Source: Stenotrophomonas sp. VV52 (lineage in GTDB: Bacteria; Pseudomonadota; Gammaproteobacteria; Xanthomonadales; Xanthomonadaceae). From it: DNA of 64,000 nucleotides. The notes beneath the pieces were generated by a model. That model had not been told where the DNA came from and searched no databases. It saw only the letters and a program-made list of their open reading frames with translations. Position numbers and translations under genes: made by a program. Positions 30,287 to 40,033 of the stretch are shown here, one piece after another; position 1 is the first letter of the stretch, and every line of letters starts with the position of its first letter. The stretch spans positions 372,001 through 436,000 of the forward strand of contig NZ_PKQQ01000002.1 in NCBI RefSeq assembly GCF_002893095.1, read 5' to 3'.

Positions 30287-32061
30287 TCTTCAATCCTCAC
30301 TTCGCGCATCATGCCCGCTTCCATGTGGTACAGCAGGTGGCAGTGGTAGGCCCAGCGGCCGAGTGCGTCGGCGCGCACGCGGTAGCTGCGGCGGGTGCCG
30401 GGTGGCATGTCGATGGTGTGTTTGCGCAGGTGGAAGTCGCCCTGCGCATTCTCCAGGTCGCTCCACACCCCGTGCAGGTGGATGGGGTGCTGCATCATGG
30501 TGTCGTTGACCAGCACGATGCGCATGCGCTCACCGTAGTTCAGGCGCAGCGGTTCGGCGCTGGCGAAGGGAATACCGTCGAACGACCAGCTGAACTTTTC
30601 CATGTGCCCGGTGAGGTGCAGTTCCACTTCGCGCGACGGTTCGCGACCGTCGGGATCCTCGAAAAGGCTGCGCATGGCGCCGTAGGTCAGCACCTGGCGG
30701 CCGTTGTCGCGCAGCCCGATGCCGGGGTCGTCCAGCTTGGGCTCGGTGGCCATGCTCTGCATGTCGACCAGGGGGTTGCCGTTCTCGCTGGGCGCGTGGC
30801 GCGGCGCCTTGCTGCTACCCTGCGCGCTGCCGTGGCCGGCGTGGCCCATGTTCGCGCCGCAGCCGCCTTCCATGCCTTTCATGTCGTGGCCCATGTCGTG
30901 GCCCATGTCGCTCATCGTCAGCAGCGGGCGCGGGTCGCGCGCGGGGATCGGCGCCTGCAGGCCGTGGCGCACGGCCAGGGTGCCGGCGGCGTAGCCGGTG
31001 CGGCCCATGTCCTGGCAGAAAAGGGTGAAGGCATCCTGGCCGGTCGGTTCTACGATCACGTCGAAGGTCTCGGCCGGTGCGATGCGGAATTCGTCGATGC
31101 TGACCGGGTGGATGTACTGCCCGTCGGCGGCGACCACGGTCATCTTCAGGCCGGGAATGCGCACGTCGAAGTAGGTCATCGAGCCGCCGTTGATGAAGCG
31201 CAGCAGGACCTTTTCGCCGCTGCGGAACAGCCCGGTCCAGTTGCCCGCCGGCGTGGTGCCGTTGAGCAGGTAGGTGTAGGTGTGCGCGTTGATGTCGGAG
31301 ATGTCGGTCGGCGTCATCCGCATCCGGCCCCACATGCCACGGTCGGCGGCGGCGGCGGACCAGCCGTCGCGGCGCACGTCGCGCAGGAAGTCGGGCAGGG
31401 TGCGCTTGTAGTAGTTGTCGTGCTCGGCCAGCTTCTTCATGCGCCGGAACAGCGCGCCGGGGTCCATGTCGGTCCAGTCCGAGAGCAGGATCACGTGTTC
31501 ACGGTCGTACCGGTACGGCGCCGGCTGAAGCGGGTCGATGATCAGGGCGCCGTACAGCCCGGCCTGTTCCTGGAACATGGAATGGCTGTGATACCAGTAG
31601 GTGCCGGACTGCTTCAGCGTGAAGCGGTACTGGTAGGCCTCGCCCGGGGCGATGCCGTTGAAGCTCAGGCCCGGCACGCCGTCCATGTTGGCCGGCAGCA
31701 GGATGCCGTGCCAGTGGATCGAGGTCGGGTGGCCCTGCAGCGTGTTGGCCACGCGCACGTTGACGGTGTCGCCTTCGCGCCAGCGCAGGATCGGCGCCGG
31801 CAGGCTGCCGTTGACGGTGATCGCCGGACGGGTGCGCCCGGTGAAATTGGCCAGCGATTCACCAATGCTGAGCTGGAACTGCTCGCCGGTGAGGACCTGC
31901 GGGGCGGTGGCCACGCGTGGGCCGGCATTGGCCAGCGCACGCGACGGCAGGGCGGCACCGGCCAGGCCGGCGACCACGCCGCCAGCGGCCAGGCCCTGCA
32001 CGAACAGGCGCCGTGACGGCAGCGGCGGGGCGCCCGCGCCGGGGAAAGAGGGGTGGGACAT
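30283..32061 (-). CDS. copA: Copper resistance multicopper oxidase CopA
   Basis: A 592-residue periplasmic oxidase with a twin-arginine signal (SRRLFVQGLAAGG, then LAG). The multicopper oxidase sites are visible: HWHG near residue 103, WYHSHS near 145, HPIHLHG near 540, and the final HCHLLYHMEAGM. A Met/His-rich segment near residue 390 (MGHDMGHDMKGMEGG) gives extra copper sites, the mark of the PcoA/CopA type. It oxidises Cu(I) and binds copper in the periplasm. The ATG at 32061 is preferred because CCGGAGTTGCA precedes it and the signal then starts MSHPSF; a longer start adds eight residues. Confidence 0.93.
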   Translation of the reverse strand: MSHPSFPGAGAPPLPSRRLFVQGLAAGGVVAGLAGAALPSRALANAGPRVATAPQVLTGEQFQLSIGESLANFTGRTRPAITVNGSLPAPILRWREGDTVNVRVANTLQGHPTSIHWHGILLPANMDGVPGLSFNGIAPGEAYQYRFTLKQSGTYWYHSHSMFQEQAGLYGALIIDPLQPAPYRYDREHVILLSDWTDMDPGALFRRMKKLAEHDNYYKRTLPDFLRDVRRDGWSAAAADRGMWGRMRMTPTDISDINAHTYTYLLNGTTPAGNWTGLFRSGEKVLLRFINGGSMTYFDVRIPGLKMTVVAADGQYIHPVSIDEFRIAPAETFDVIVEPTGQDAFTLFCQDMGRTGYAAGTLAVRHGLQAPIPARDPRPLLTMSDMGHDMGHDMKGMEGGCGANMGHAGHGSAQGSSKAPRHAPSENGNPLVDMQSMATEPKLDDPGIGLRDNGRQVLTYGAMRSLFEDPDGREPSREVELHLTGHMEKFSWSFDGIPFASAEPLRLNYGERMRIVLVNDTMMQHPIHLHGVWSDLENAQGDFHLRKHTIDMPPGTRRSYRVRADALGRWAYHCHLLYHMEAGMMREVRIEE

Positions 32062-32158
32062 TGCAACTCCGGATCCAAAGGGCACGCACAGGTGCCGACA
32101 GGACGCGCGTGCATCAGCACGGCATCGCGTTACGCAGGCGTTCGTGGTGAACGCGCGC

Positions 32159-32542
32159 TCAGGCGATGGGAGGGCGGGTGATCCGGTCCAGCGGCAGGCT
32201 GGGCAGGCGGGCGGACGCGACCGGCAACGGCGCCTGGAACAACGGCGGTGGGATCGGAAGCCACGCGATCTGCGCGGTCAGGCTGGGCTGCTGGGCGCAG
32301 TTGCGCAGGCAGTCCTTGATCTTGCAGTGTTCGCTGTCTTCCGGGCCGTGGTGGTCTGTCCCGGTGGGGGCGGTGGGCACGGCTGCGTGGCCTTCGCCAT
32401 GGCAGGGCGGCGCGGCGGCCTGCGGTGCTGCGGGCGCTTGTGCCATTTCCAGCACCATGGGCCCGGCCATGGCCGCGTTCAGCCCGTTGAGCAACAGGCT
32501 GAGCATCAAGACCACGCGCAGGAGCAGGCCACCGGCAGACAT
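32159..32542 (-). CDS. copL: CopL-type copper-responsive leader protein
   Basis: A 127-residue protein with a hydrophobic N-terminus (LLLRVVLMLSLLLNGLNAAMA) and a Cys/His-rich centre (CHGEGHAAV, DHHGPEDSEHCKIKDCLRNC) that can bind copper, ending in a Pro-rich segment PLDRITRPPIA. CopL is required for copper-inducible copAB expression in Xanthomonas. The C-terminal pattern resembles DUF2946-type leaders that are proposed to sense copper during translation; that link here is inference. The ATG at 32542 is chosen as it starts the signal-like segment and avoids overlap with recQ. It is followed by a 97-base gap to copA. Confidence 0.82.
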   Translation of the reverse strand: MSAGGLLLRVVLMLSLLLNGLNAAMAGPMVLEMAQAPAAPQAAAPPCHGEGHAAVPTAPTGTDHHGPEDSEHCKIKDCLRNCAQQPSLTAQIAWLPIPPPLFQAPLPVASARLPSLPLDRITRPPIA

Positions 32543-32634
32543 GGGCGCCACCTTACCGGCAACGCGGTGCGTGCGCACCCCTGCCTGAACGGCCGGTTCA
32601 AGTCTGGACGTGGGTCTGGCAGGGCGCAGCGGCA

Positions 32635-34437
32635 TCAGCCCTCTTCGCGGACGATTTCTACCAGCCGCTCGCCGTAACGGGACAGCTTGGTGCCGCCGAT
32701 GCCGCCGACCCGTCCCAGCGCGTCGATGCTGGTGGGGCGTTGTTCGGCGATGTTGCGCAGGGTGCTGTCGTGGAAGATCACGAAGGCCGGCACGTTCTGC
32801 TCGCGGGCCAGCTCGGCGCGCAGTCCGCGCAATGCGTTGAACAGGGCCAGGTCCTGCGGCAGCACGGACAGCCCGGTGCGCTGGCCGCTGCGCTCGCGCT
32901 CGCGGGTCTTGGGGCTTTCGCGGCGCATCATCACCTTGCGCTGTCCCTTCAGCACCTGGCGGCTGCCGTCGGTGAGGCGCAGGCCGCCGTAGGCGTCGCT
33001 GTCCACTTCCAGCAGGCCGGCCGCGACCAGCTGGCGGAACACGCTGCGCCAGGTGCGCGAATCGAGGTCCTTGCCGATGCCGTAAGTGCTCAGTTCGGTG
33101 TGCCCGAACTGGCGGATCTTGTCGTTCTCGCCGCCGCGCAGGATGTCGATCAGGTGGCCCACGCCGAAGCGCTGGCCGCTGCGGTAGACGCAGCTCAGTG
33201 CCTTCTGCGCGGCCACGCTTGCATCCCAGGCGTCCGGTGGCTGCAGGCAGTTGTCGCAGTTGCCGCAGGGCTGTGGGTAGGTCTCACCGAACCCGGCCAG
33301 CAGTACCTGGCGCCGGCACTGCATGGATTCGCAGTAGCCCAGCAGGTGGTCGAGCTTGGAGCGCTCCAGCGCCTTGCGCTCTTCGCCGGCTTCGGACTGC
33401 TCGATCATCTGCTTGAGCAGCACCACGTCGCCCAGCCCGTAGCAGAGCCAGGCCTCGGCCGGCTCACCGTCGCGGCCGGCGCGGCCGGTTTCCTGGTAGT
33501 AGCCTTCCATCGACTTGGGCAGGTCGGTGTGCGCGACGAAGCGCACGTCGGGTTTGTCGATGCCCATGCCGAAGGCGATGGTCGCGCACATGACGATGCC
33601 GTCCTCGCGCAGGAAGCGGCGCTGGTTGGCGGCGCGCACCTCGGCCGGCAGCCCTGCGTGGTAGGGCAGGGCGTTCATGCCCTCTTTGCAGAGGAATTCA
33701 GCGGTTTCCTCGACCTTGCGCCGCGACATGCAGTACACGATGCCGGCTTCGTCGCGGTGCCCACGCAGGAAGTCCAGCAGCTGGCGCTTGGCGTTGTCCT
33801 TCTGGACCACGGTGTAGCGGATGTTGGGACGGTCGAACGAGCTGACGAAGTGCTGGGCGTTGGTCAGGTCCAGTCGTTCGGCGATTTCACGCTGGGTCGG
33901 CGGGTCGGCGGTGGCGGTCAGCGCGATGCGCGGCACGTCCGGCCAACGCTCGTGGAGCACGGTGAGCTGGCGGTATTCGGGGCGGAAATCGTGGCCCCAC
34001 TGCGAGACGCAATGCGCTTCGTCGATCGCGAACAGGGCGATCCGGCTGCGCGCCAGCAGCGACAGGAAGCGGCCGGTCAGCAGCCGCTCGGGCGCGACGT
34101 ACAGCAGTTCCAGTTCCCCGGCGGCCAGTTCGCGCTCGACCCGAGCGGCGGTTTCGGCGTCCAGGGTCGAATTCAGGTACTCGGCACGCACGCCGAGCTG
34201 GCGCAGGGCTTCGACCTGGTCCTGCATCAGCGCGATCAGCGGCGAAATGACGATGCCGGTGCCGTCGCGCAGCAGGGAAGGGACCTGGTAGCACAGCGAC
34301 TTGCCGCCGCCGGTGGGCATCAGGACAAGCGCGTCGTTACCGGCCGCGACATGCTCGACGATCGCCTGCTGCGGACCGCGGAAATCGTCGTAGCCAAAGA
34401 TGCGGTGCAGCAGTTCGTGCGCGGGGCGGGAAGACAT
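32635..34437 (-). CDS. recQ: ATP-dependent DNA helicase RecQ
   Basis: A 600-residue helicase with 3'-5' activity in recombination and fork repair. Motif I is [11 protein letters not shown] (about 45), motif [19 protein letters not shown] (about 137), with FDRPNIRY and [21 protein letters not shown] for the second RecA lobe. A zinc site follows in the RQC region (CESMQC, CGNCDNC), a winged helix, and a C-terminal HRDC domain ([25 protein letters not shown]). Full length for the family (E. coli 609). It lies upstream of copL on the same strand but 92 bases separate them. Confidence 0.95.
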   Translation of the reverse strand: MSSRPAHELLHRIFGYDDFRGPQQAIVEHVAAGNDALVLMPTGGGKSLCYQVPSLLRDGTGIVISPLIALMQDQVEALRQLGVRAEYLNSTLDAETAARVERELAAGELELLYVAPERLLTGRFLSLLARSRIALFAIDEAHCVSQWGHDFRPEYRQLTVLHERWPDVPRIALTATADPPTQREIAERLDLTNAQHFVSSFDRPNIRYTVVQKDNAKRQLLDFLRGHRDEAGIVYCMSRRKVEETAEFLCKEGMNALPYHAGLPAEVRAANQRRFLREDGIVMCATIAFGMGIDKPDVRFVAHTDLPKSMEGYYQETGRAGRDGEPAEAWLCYGLGDVVLLKQMIEQSEAGEERKALERSKLDHLLGYCESMQCRRQVLLAGFGETYPQPCGNCDNCLQPPDAWDASVAAQKALSCVYRSGQRFGVGHLIDILRGGENDKIRQFGHTELSTYGIGKDLDSRTWRSVFRQLVAAGLLEVDSDAYGGLRLTDGSRQVLKGQRKVMMRRESPKTRERERSGQRTGLSVLPQDLALFNALRGLRAELAREQNVPAFVIFHDSTLRNIAEQRPTSIDALGRVGGIGGTKLSRYGERLVEIVREEG

Positions 34438-34506
34438 CGCGCTAGTTTAGCGCGCCGAGGCCGCCGATCCCGTAGGAATTCGCCGCGAGGCGGTGCGGGG
34501 GACCCC

Positions 34507-34577
34507 GTAGTGCCGGCCGCCGGCCGGCTCCAGGCGATGCCGGGCACCGCGTGGAGCCGGCCAGCGGCCGGCACTAC
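34507..34577. repeat. Inverted pair of SMAG-like elements
   Basis: Two copies, each GTAG-headed (34507-34531 on plus and 34553-34577 on minus), face one another over a 21-base centre and can form a long hairpin. The pair lies between the recQ start (34437) and the dps end (34589) on the same strand, immediately after dps, so it may end dps transcription. Confidence 0.82.
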
Positions 34578-34588
34578 CAGGGGGCCGA

Positions 34589-35155
34589 TCAGGCCAGCAG
34601 GGACCGCAACATCCAGGCGTACTTCTCGTGGGTCTGCAGGCGCTGGGTCATCAGGTCTTCGGTCGGGGCGTCGTCGGCGTCGTCGGCCACGTCCAGCACC
34701 TTGCGGGCGGTCCGGCACACGGCCTCGTTGGCAACCACCAACTGGCGTACCATTTCACGCCAGTCGGCGCTGTTGGTCAGGCCCGGTTCCTCGGCGATCG
34801 AGGTCAGGGCGGCGAACTCGCGGTACGAGCCGGGGGCGTTGAAGCCCAGGGCGCGGATGCGCTCGGCCACGTCGTCCAGGGCCGCCCACTGCTCGGTGTA
34901 CTGGGTTTCGAACATGACATGCAGCGAGTTGAACATCGAGCCGGTCACGTTCCAATGGAAATTGTGGGTCTTCAGGTAGAGCGTGAACGCGTCCGCCTGG
35001 AAGGCCGCCAGCCCGTCGGCAATCTTCTTGCGATCGCCCACCTTGATCCCGATATCGATGTTCGGGGCCGAGGGCGCCGCCGGCAGGGACGCGGCCGAGG
35101 CAGCCAGCTTCTGTTTGGTGGCCTTGGGCTTGGCCGGGGACTTGGTCTTCGCCAT
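34589..35155 (-). CDS. dps: Dps-family ferritin-like DNA-protection protein
   Basis: A 188-residue ferritin-fold protein. The ferroxidase and helix pattern is clear: TLYLKTHNFHWNVTGSMFNSLHVMFETQYTEQWAALDDVAERIRALG, with His in HNFHW and Asp/Glu in QWAALDDVAER, and LANEAVC-like later helices. The first 35 residues are Lys/Ala/Pro-rich (KTKSPAKPKATKQKL), a DNA-binding tail longer than that of E. coli Dps. It should store iron and shield DNA under oxidative stress. The ATG at 35155 has an AGAGGAA ribosome site; an upstream in-frame start lacks one. Confidence 0.9.
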   Translation of the reverse strand: MAKTKSPAKPKATKQKLAASAASLPAAPSAPNIDIGIKVGDRKKIADGLAAFQADAFTLYLKTHNFHWNVTGSMFNSLHVMFETQYTEQWAALDDVAERIRALGFNAPGSYREFAALTSIAEEPGLTNSADWREMVRQLVVANEAVCRTARKVLDVADDADDAPTEDLMTQRLQTHEKYAWMLRSLLA

Positions 35156-35244
35156 GGGGGAGTTCCTCTTCGTGGAGTGGATGGTCTTCACAATAGATCA
35201 GACTAACCTTCAGTAGTACTCATACGTATTAAACGATTCGATTG

Positions 35245-38200
35245 ATGACAGCTATCAAACAACCTGCCGCTTCGTCCTTCTCTTCGCAGCAGGCCGCCAT
35301 TGACGGGGCCATGAGCCGGGACCGCGGTCGTCTGCTCGGCCTGCTCTCGCGCCTGCGCGCCAAGCCGGCCGATGCGGGCGTTGCGGCGGCCTTCGAACAG
35401 GCGCTGCAGGCCTCGGTACAGCGGCGCCAGGCGCGGGCGCAGAACCTGCCATCGATCACTCTGGACGACAGCCTGCCGATTGCGCGTGAAGCCGAGCGCA
35501 TCACCGCGCTGATCCGCGACCACCAGGTGGTGGTGATCGCCGGCGAAACGGGCTCGGGCAAGACCACCCAGCTGCCCAAGCTGTGCCTGGCCGCAGGGCG
35601 CGGCGTGGCCGGCATGATCGGCTGCACCCAGCCGCGACGGATTGCCGCACGTGCGGTAGCCACGCGCGTGGCGCAGGAACTGCATTCCGAGCTGGGTACC
35701 ACCGTCGGCTACCAGGTGCGCTTCACCGACCGGGTCGGCGATGACACCCGCATCAAGTTCATGACCGACGGCATCCTGCTGGCAGAAATCAGCAGCGACC
35801 GCTGGTTGTCGCAGTACGACACGCTGATCGTCGACGAAGCGCACGAACGCAGCCTCAACATCGACTTCCTGCTGGGCTACCTCAAGCAGCTGCTGCGCAA
35901 GCGCCCGGGCCTCAAGCTGATCGTCACCTCGGCGACCATCGACACTTCGCGCTTCGCCCAGCATTTCGACGATGCTCCGGTGATCAGCGTGGAAGGCCGC
36001 ACCTTCCCGGTGGAAGTGCGCTACCGCCCGCTGGAAGGCGAGGGCGGCGGTGATGCGGACGGCGGCCGCGACGGCGAACGCACGGTCAACGATGCGGTGG
36101 TGGCCGCGGTGGACGAGATCACCCGCAGCGATCCGCGCGGTGACATCCTGCTGTTCTTCCCGGGCGAACGCGAGATCCGCGACGCGCACCAGGCGCTGGA
36201 GCGACGCAAGTACCGCGAAACCGACGTGCTGCCGCTGTATGCGCGGTTGTCGGTGAAGGACCAGGACGAAGTCTTCAACCCGGGCAGCAGGCGCCGTATC
36301 GTGCTGGCCACCAACGTGGCCGAAACCTCGCTCACGGTGCCGCGCATCCGCTACGTGATCGACCCCGGCCTGGCCCGGGTCAAGCGCTACAGCCCGCGCC
36401 AGAAGCTGGACCGCCTGCATATCGAGGACATCTCGCAGGCCAGCGCCAACCAGCGCAAGGGCCGCTGCGGGCGCGTGTCCGAAGGCATCTGTTACCGCCT
36501 GTACTCGGAAGCGGACTTCCAGTCGCGCGCCGAATTCACCGATCCGGAAATCCGCCGCTCCAGCCTGTCCGGGGTGATCCTGCGCATGCTGCAGCTGGGC
36601 CTGGGCCGGATCGAGGACTTCCCGTTCCTGGAGGCGCCGGATGAGCGCGCCATCGCCGACGGCTGGCAGCAGCTCGGCGAACTGGGCGCGGTGGATGCCG
36701 AGCGCCGGCTGACCCCGATCGGGCGGCAGATGGCGCGGCTGCCGGTGGACGTCAAGCTGGCGCGCATGCTGGTGGCCGCGCAGGCGCAGGGCTGCCTGCG
36801 GCCGATGCTGGTGATCGCCTCGTTCCTGGGCATCCAGGACCCGCGCGAGCGGCCGCCCGAGGCCCGCACCGCCGCCGACAACGCGCATGCGCTGTTCGCC
36901 GACGGGCGCTCCGAATTCGTCGGCGTGCTGCGCCTGTGGGAAGGCTATCGCAAGGCCCACGAAGACCTTACCCAGTCCAAGCTGCGCGGCTGGTGCGAGC
37001 GCCATTTCCTCGGCTTCCTGCGCATGCGCGAATGGCGCGAGCTGCATCGCCAGCTGCGCGTGCTGTGCGAGGAGCTGGGCTGGAACGAAGAGCCGGTGGA
37101 CAGCGCGATGGCGCCGCTGCTGGCCGGTTCGTCGGCGCCGGCCCCGGTACGCGATGACGCGGCCAAGGCCAAGGCCACCCGCGGCCAGCAGCACCGCGCC
37201 GCGCGGCTGGCTCGTGAGGGCAAGAGTGAAACGCCGCCCGTCGCTGCGCCCGCCGCTGCGCCAGCACCGGCCGAAGATGCCCGTTCCGGTTTCAGCGAAC
37301 GCGTGCGCGCCAACGCTTACCAGACGCTGCACCGCGCGTTGATCGCCGGCCTGCCCACCCAGGTCGGCCACCGCAGCGACAAGGGCGATTTCCTGGCCCC
37401 GCGCCAGCGACGTTTCCTGCCGTTCCCGGGCTCGGTGATGGCCAAGCGCCCGCCGCCGTGGCTGCTGGCCGCGACCCTGCTGGACACGCAGAAGGTGTGG
37501 GGCCTGACCAACGCCGCGATCGAGCCGGACTGGGTCATTGCCGAACTGCCGCACCTGCTGCTGCGCAAGCATTTCGACCCGCACTGGTCGCGCGCGCAGG
37601 GCCAGGTGCTGGCCTCGGAACAGATCAGCCTGTTCGGGCTGGTGCTCGCCCCGAAGAAGCCGGTGCATTACGGCCGCATCGCCCCGGGCGAAGCGCACGA
37701 CATCTTCGTGCGCCAGGCGCTGGTGAGCGGTGAGATCAACACCCGCGCCAGCGTCATCGCCGACAACCTGAAGGTGCTGGAACAGGCGCGCGAGGAAGAG
37801 GCCAAGCTGCGCCGCGCCGGTATCGTCGCCGATGAAGACTGGCAGGCCCGCTGGTACCTGGACCGGATTCCGGCCGAGATCCACTCGGCCACCGGCCTGG
37901 ATGCGTGGTGGAAGGGCCTGGCCCCGGAAAAACGGCGCGCGCTGGCCTGGTCGCTGGGCGATCTTCTGCCCGGCGAGGGCAGCGATGCCGAGCGGTATCC
38001 GAAGTACCTGCCGCTGGGCGACGCGCGGCTGGCGCTGCATTACCGCTTCGAGCCGGGTAGCGAGGATGACGGCGTCAGCCTGGACGTGCCGCTGCACCTG
38101 CTCAACGCGCTGGACCCGGCACGGCTGTCGTGGCTGGCGCCGGGCTTCGTGGCCGACAAGGCGTCGGCGCTGATCCGCAGCCTGCCCAAGGCGATGCGGC

Positions 38201-39345
38201 GCAACTACGTGCCGGCGCCGGACTTCGGCCGTGCCTTCGCCGAGGCGTTCCCGGCGCCGACTGCGGACGACCTGCGTGGTGAGCTGGCGCGCTTCCTGTC
38301 GCGCGCGACCGGCGCGCAGGTGAGTGCGCTGGACTTCGACGAAACCGCGCTGGACGCGCACCTGCGCATGAACCTGCGCCTGCACGATGCGCAGGGCAAG
38401 CTGCTGGCCGCCTCCCGCGACCTGGACGCGCTGCGCGCGCGCTTCGGCGAGCAGGCCGGCGATGCGTTCGCGCAGCGCGCCGGGCGCGCACTCGCCGCCG
38501 AAGGGCTGCGCGAGTTCCCGGCCGCCGCGATCCCGCTGCAGGTGCCCGGCGAAGCCGGCGTGCCGGCCTATCCGGCGCTGGTGGATGCGGGCGAGACCGC
38601 CTCGCTCCGGATCTTCGCCGACCGCAATGAAGCGCTGGAACAGCATCCACGCGGCGTGCGCCGCCTGCTGGAGATCGCGCTGGCTGACAAGGCCAAGCAG
38701 GCGCGCAAGCAGCTGCCGGTGCCGCCCAAGACCGGGCTGCTGTATGCGGCGATCGAATCGCAGGAACGCCTGCGCGGCGACCTGGTCGATGCAGCGATGA
38801 ATGCCGTGCTGGCCGAGGGCCTGGGCGAGCTCCGCGATCCGGGTGCGTTCGCCAAACGGCGCGACGCCGCCGGCCGCGAACTGTTCGGCGAGGCGATGGC
38901 GCGGTTGAAGCTGGCCGAGAACATCCTGGCCCATGTGGCCGAACTCAAGCCACTGCTGGAAGCGCCGTTGATGGGCTGGGCGCGTGGCAACCTGGACGAC
39001 CTGGAGCAGCAGCTCGCCGCGCTGGTCCATCCCGGATTCCTGCGCGACACCCCGGCCGATGCGCTGGCCCAGTACCCGCGCTACCTGCGCGCGATGATCC
39101 TGCGCAGCGAACGTGCCAAGCGCGATCCGCCGCGCGACCAGGCGCGGATGCTGGAGCTGCGGCCGTTCCTGGACGCGCTGGACGAGGCGCAGGCACGTGG
39201 CCTGCGCGAGCGCCCGCAGTGGCAGGCGCTGCGCTGGGACCTGGAAGAGCTGCGGGTGTCGTTGTTCGCCCAGGAGCTCGGCGCGAAAACCGGCATCTCT
39301 GCCAAGAAACTGGCCCAGCGCGTGGCGGCGCTGCGCCAGGCGTAA
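35245..39345 (+). CDS. hrpA: ATP-dependent RNA helicase HrpA
   Basis: A 1,366-residue DEAH-box helicase. Motif I is GETGSGKTTQ near residue 105, motif II DEAH near 204, motif III SAT near 235, and QRKGRCGRVSEG (motif VI) near 395. The helicase-associated domain and OB-fold follow, and the long C-terminal DUF3418-type region extends to the end, as in E. coli HrpA (1,300 residues). It acts on ribosomes and mRNA, in fimbrial mRNA processing and rescue of collided ribosomes in E. coli. The gene starts at ATG 35245 and diverges from dps across about 90 bases. Confidence 0.94.
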   Translation: MTAIKQPAASSFSSQQAAIDGAMSRDRGRLLGLLSRLRAKPADAGVAAAFEQALQASVQRRQARAQNLPSITLDDSLPIAREAERITALIRDHQVVVIAGETGSGKTTQLPKLCLAAGRGVAGMIGCTQPRRIAARAVATRVAQELHSELGTTVGYQVRFTDRVGDDTRIKFMTDGILLAEISSDRWLSQYDTLIVDEAHERSLNIDFLLGYLKQLLRKRPGLKLIVTSATIDTSRFAQHFDDAPVISVEGRTFPVEVRYRPLEGEGGGDADGGRDGERTVNDAVVAAVDEITRSDPRGDILLFFPGEREIRDAHQALERRKYRETDVLPLYARLSVKDQDEVFNPGSRRRIVLATNVAETSLTVPRIRYVIDPGLARVKRYSPRQKLDRLHIEDISQASANQRKGRCGRVSEGICYRLYSEADFQSRAEFTDPEIRRSSLSGVILRMLQLGLGRIEDFPFLEAPDERAIADGWQQLGELGAVDAERRLTPIGRQMARLPVDVKLARMLVAAQAQGCLRPMLVIASFLGIQDPRERPPEARTAADNAHALFADGRSEFVGVLRLWEGYRKAHEDLTQSKLRGWCERHFLGFLRMREWRELHRQLRVLCEELGWNEEPVDSAMAPLLAGSSAPAPVRDDAAKAKATRGQQHRAARLAREGKSETPPVAAPAAAPAPAEDARSGFSERVRANAYQTLHRALIAGLPTQVGHRSDKGDFLAPRQRRFLPFPGSVMAKRPPPWLLAATLLDTQKVWGLTNAAIEPDWVIAELPHLLLRKHFDPHWSRAQGQVLASEQISLFGLVLAPKKPVHYGRIAPGEAHDIFVRQALVSGEINTRASVIADNLKVLEQAREEEAKLRRAGIVADEDWQARWYLDRIPAEIHSATGLDAWWKGLAPEKRRALAWSLGDLLPGEGSDAERYPKYLPLGDARLALHYRFEPGSEDDGVSLDVPLHLLNALDPARLSWLAPGFVADKASALIRSLPKAMRRNYVPAPDFGRAFAEAFPAPTADDLRGELARFLSRATGAQVSALDFDETALDAHLRMNLRLHDAQGKLLAASRDLDALRARFGEQAGDAFAQRAGRALAAEGLREFPAAAIPLQVPGEAGVPAYPALVDAGETASLRIFADRNEALEQHPRGVRRLLEIALADKAKQARKQLPVPPKTGLLYAAIESQERLRGDLVDAAMNAVLAEGLGELRDPGAFAKRRDAAGRELFGEAMARLKLAENILAHVAELKPLLEAPLMGWARGNLDDLEQQLAALVHPGFLRDTPADALAQYPRYLRAMILRSERAKRDPPRDQARMLELRPFLDALDEAQARGLRERPQWQALRWDLEELRVSLFAQELGAKTGISAKKLAQRVAALRQA

Positions 39346-39356
39346 CGGCAACAGCT

Positions 39357-39381
39357 ACCCCGCGCCGGCGTGGCGCGGGGT
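39357..39381. terminator. Hairpin between convergent hrpA and 39390 gene
   Basis: ACCCCGCGCC / GGCGCGGGGT form a ten-base-pair stem with a five-base loop, twelve bases after the hrpA stop and just before the end of the leftward gene. It has no T tract, so a terminator role is possible but not proved. Confidence 0.5.
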
Positions 39382-39389
39382 GGCAGGTT

Positions 39390-39926
39390 TCACTTCACCC
39401 GCTGCACCTTGGCGCGCAGGTTGACGCCTTCGACCTGCATGTACCACACCCCCACCATGCCGGGCGAAATGGTCACTGCCGGCGTGGGCTTGCGCGACCC
39501 GGCGCGCTGGGTGGTGTCGGTCTGTTCCCACTCCTGGCCATTGGCCAGCACGAAGCGGTAGCCCTTGCCGAAGCCGCGGAAATCGCCCTGCAGCGTGCTG
39601 GTGATCGGCTCCTTGCTGCCGAAGTCGAAGAACCCGCGGTTCTTCACGATCACCTCCTGGCGGCCTTCCTCGCGGGCCTCTTCGCGCACCTGCTCGCGGA
39701 CCTGTTCACGCACGTCGGCGGTGACCGCCGCAACCTTGCCCTGCAGCCAGCCGTTGAGCGCGGCCAGTTCGGTCGGACTCAGCTTGTCCAGGCCGGCCGC
39801 CTTGAACTCCGCCGGCGACATCTGCTGCTGCAGGTCGCCGCCGACCACGCGCTGGGCGAGCGCGTGCCCGGAAAGGCCGAGCAGGACGGCCGCACAGGCC
39901 AACAACCTCAGACGGGTAAAACGCAT
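39390..39926 (-). CDS. Secreted protein with charged helix, unknown function
   Basis: A 178-residue protein with an N-terminal signal peptide (LLACAAVLLGLSGHALA). The mature part has a short helix (MSPAEFKAAGLDKLSPTELAALNGWLQGK), then a highly charged coiled-coil helix (REQVREQVREEAREEGRQE, about residues 73-91) and a beta domain (NRGFFDFGSKEPITSTLQG, RFVLANGQEWEQTDT). The plan is widespread in Xanthomonadaceae as an uncharacterised periplasmic protein. A GGAGAG ribosome site supports the start at 39926. Confidence 0.65.
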   Translation of the reverse strand: MRFTRLRLLACAAVLLGLSGHALAQRVVGGDLQQQMSPAEFKAAGLDKLSPTELAALNGWLQGKVAAVTADVREQVREQVREEAREEGRQEVIVKNRGFFDFGSKEPITSTLQGDFRGFGKGYRFVLANGQEWEQTDTTQRAGSRKPTPAVTISPGMVGVWYMQVEGVNLRAKVQRVK

Positions 39927-40033
39927 GGCAGCTCTCCAGGAATTGAACGGTGACAGGTACGGGCAACGCTTGTGATTGTCCGCCAACGATAGCAGCGCTA
40001 GTGTAGGGCTCTCTGTCTTTCCTGCATGATGCT

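Noticed and set aside
35203..39351. Minus-strand frame of 1,382 codons
   Set aside because: Shadow of hrpA, which has all DEAH helicase motifs on the plus strand.
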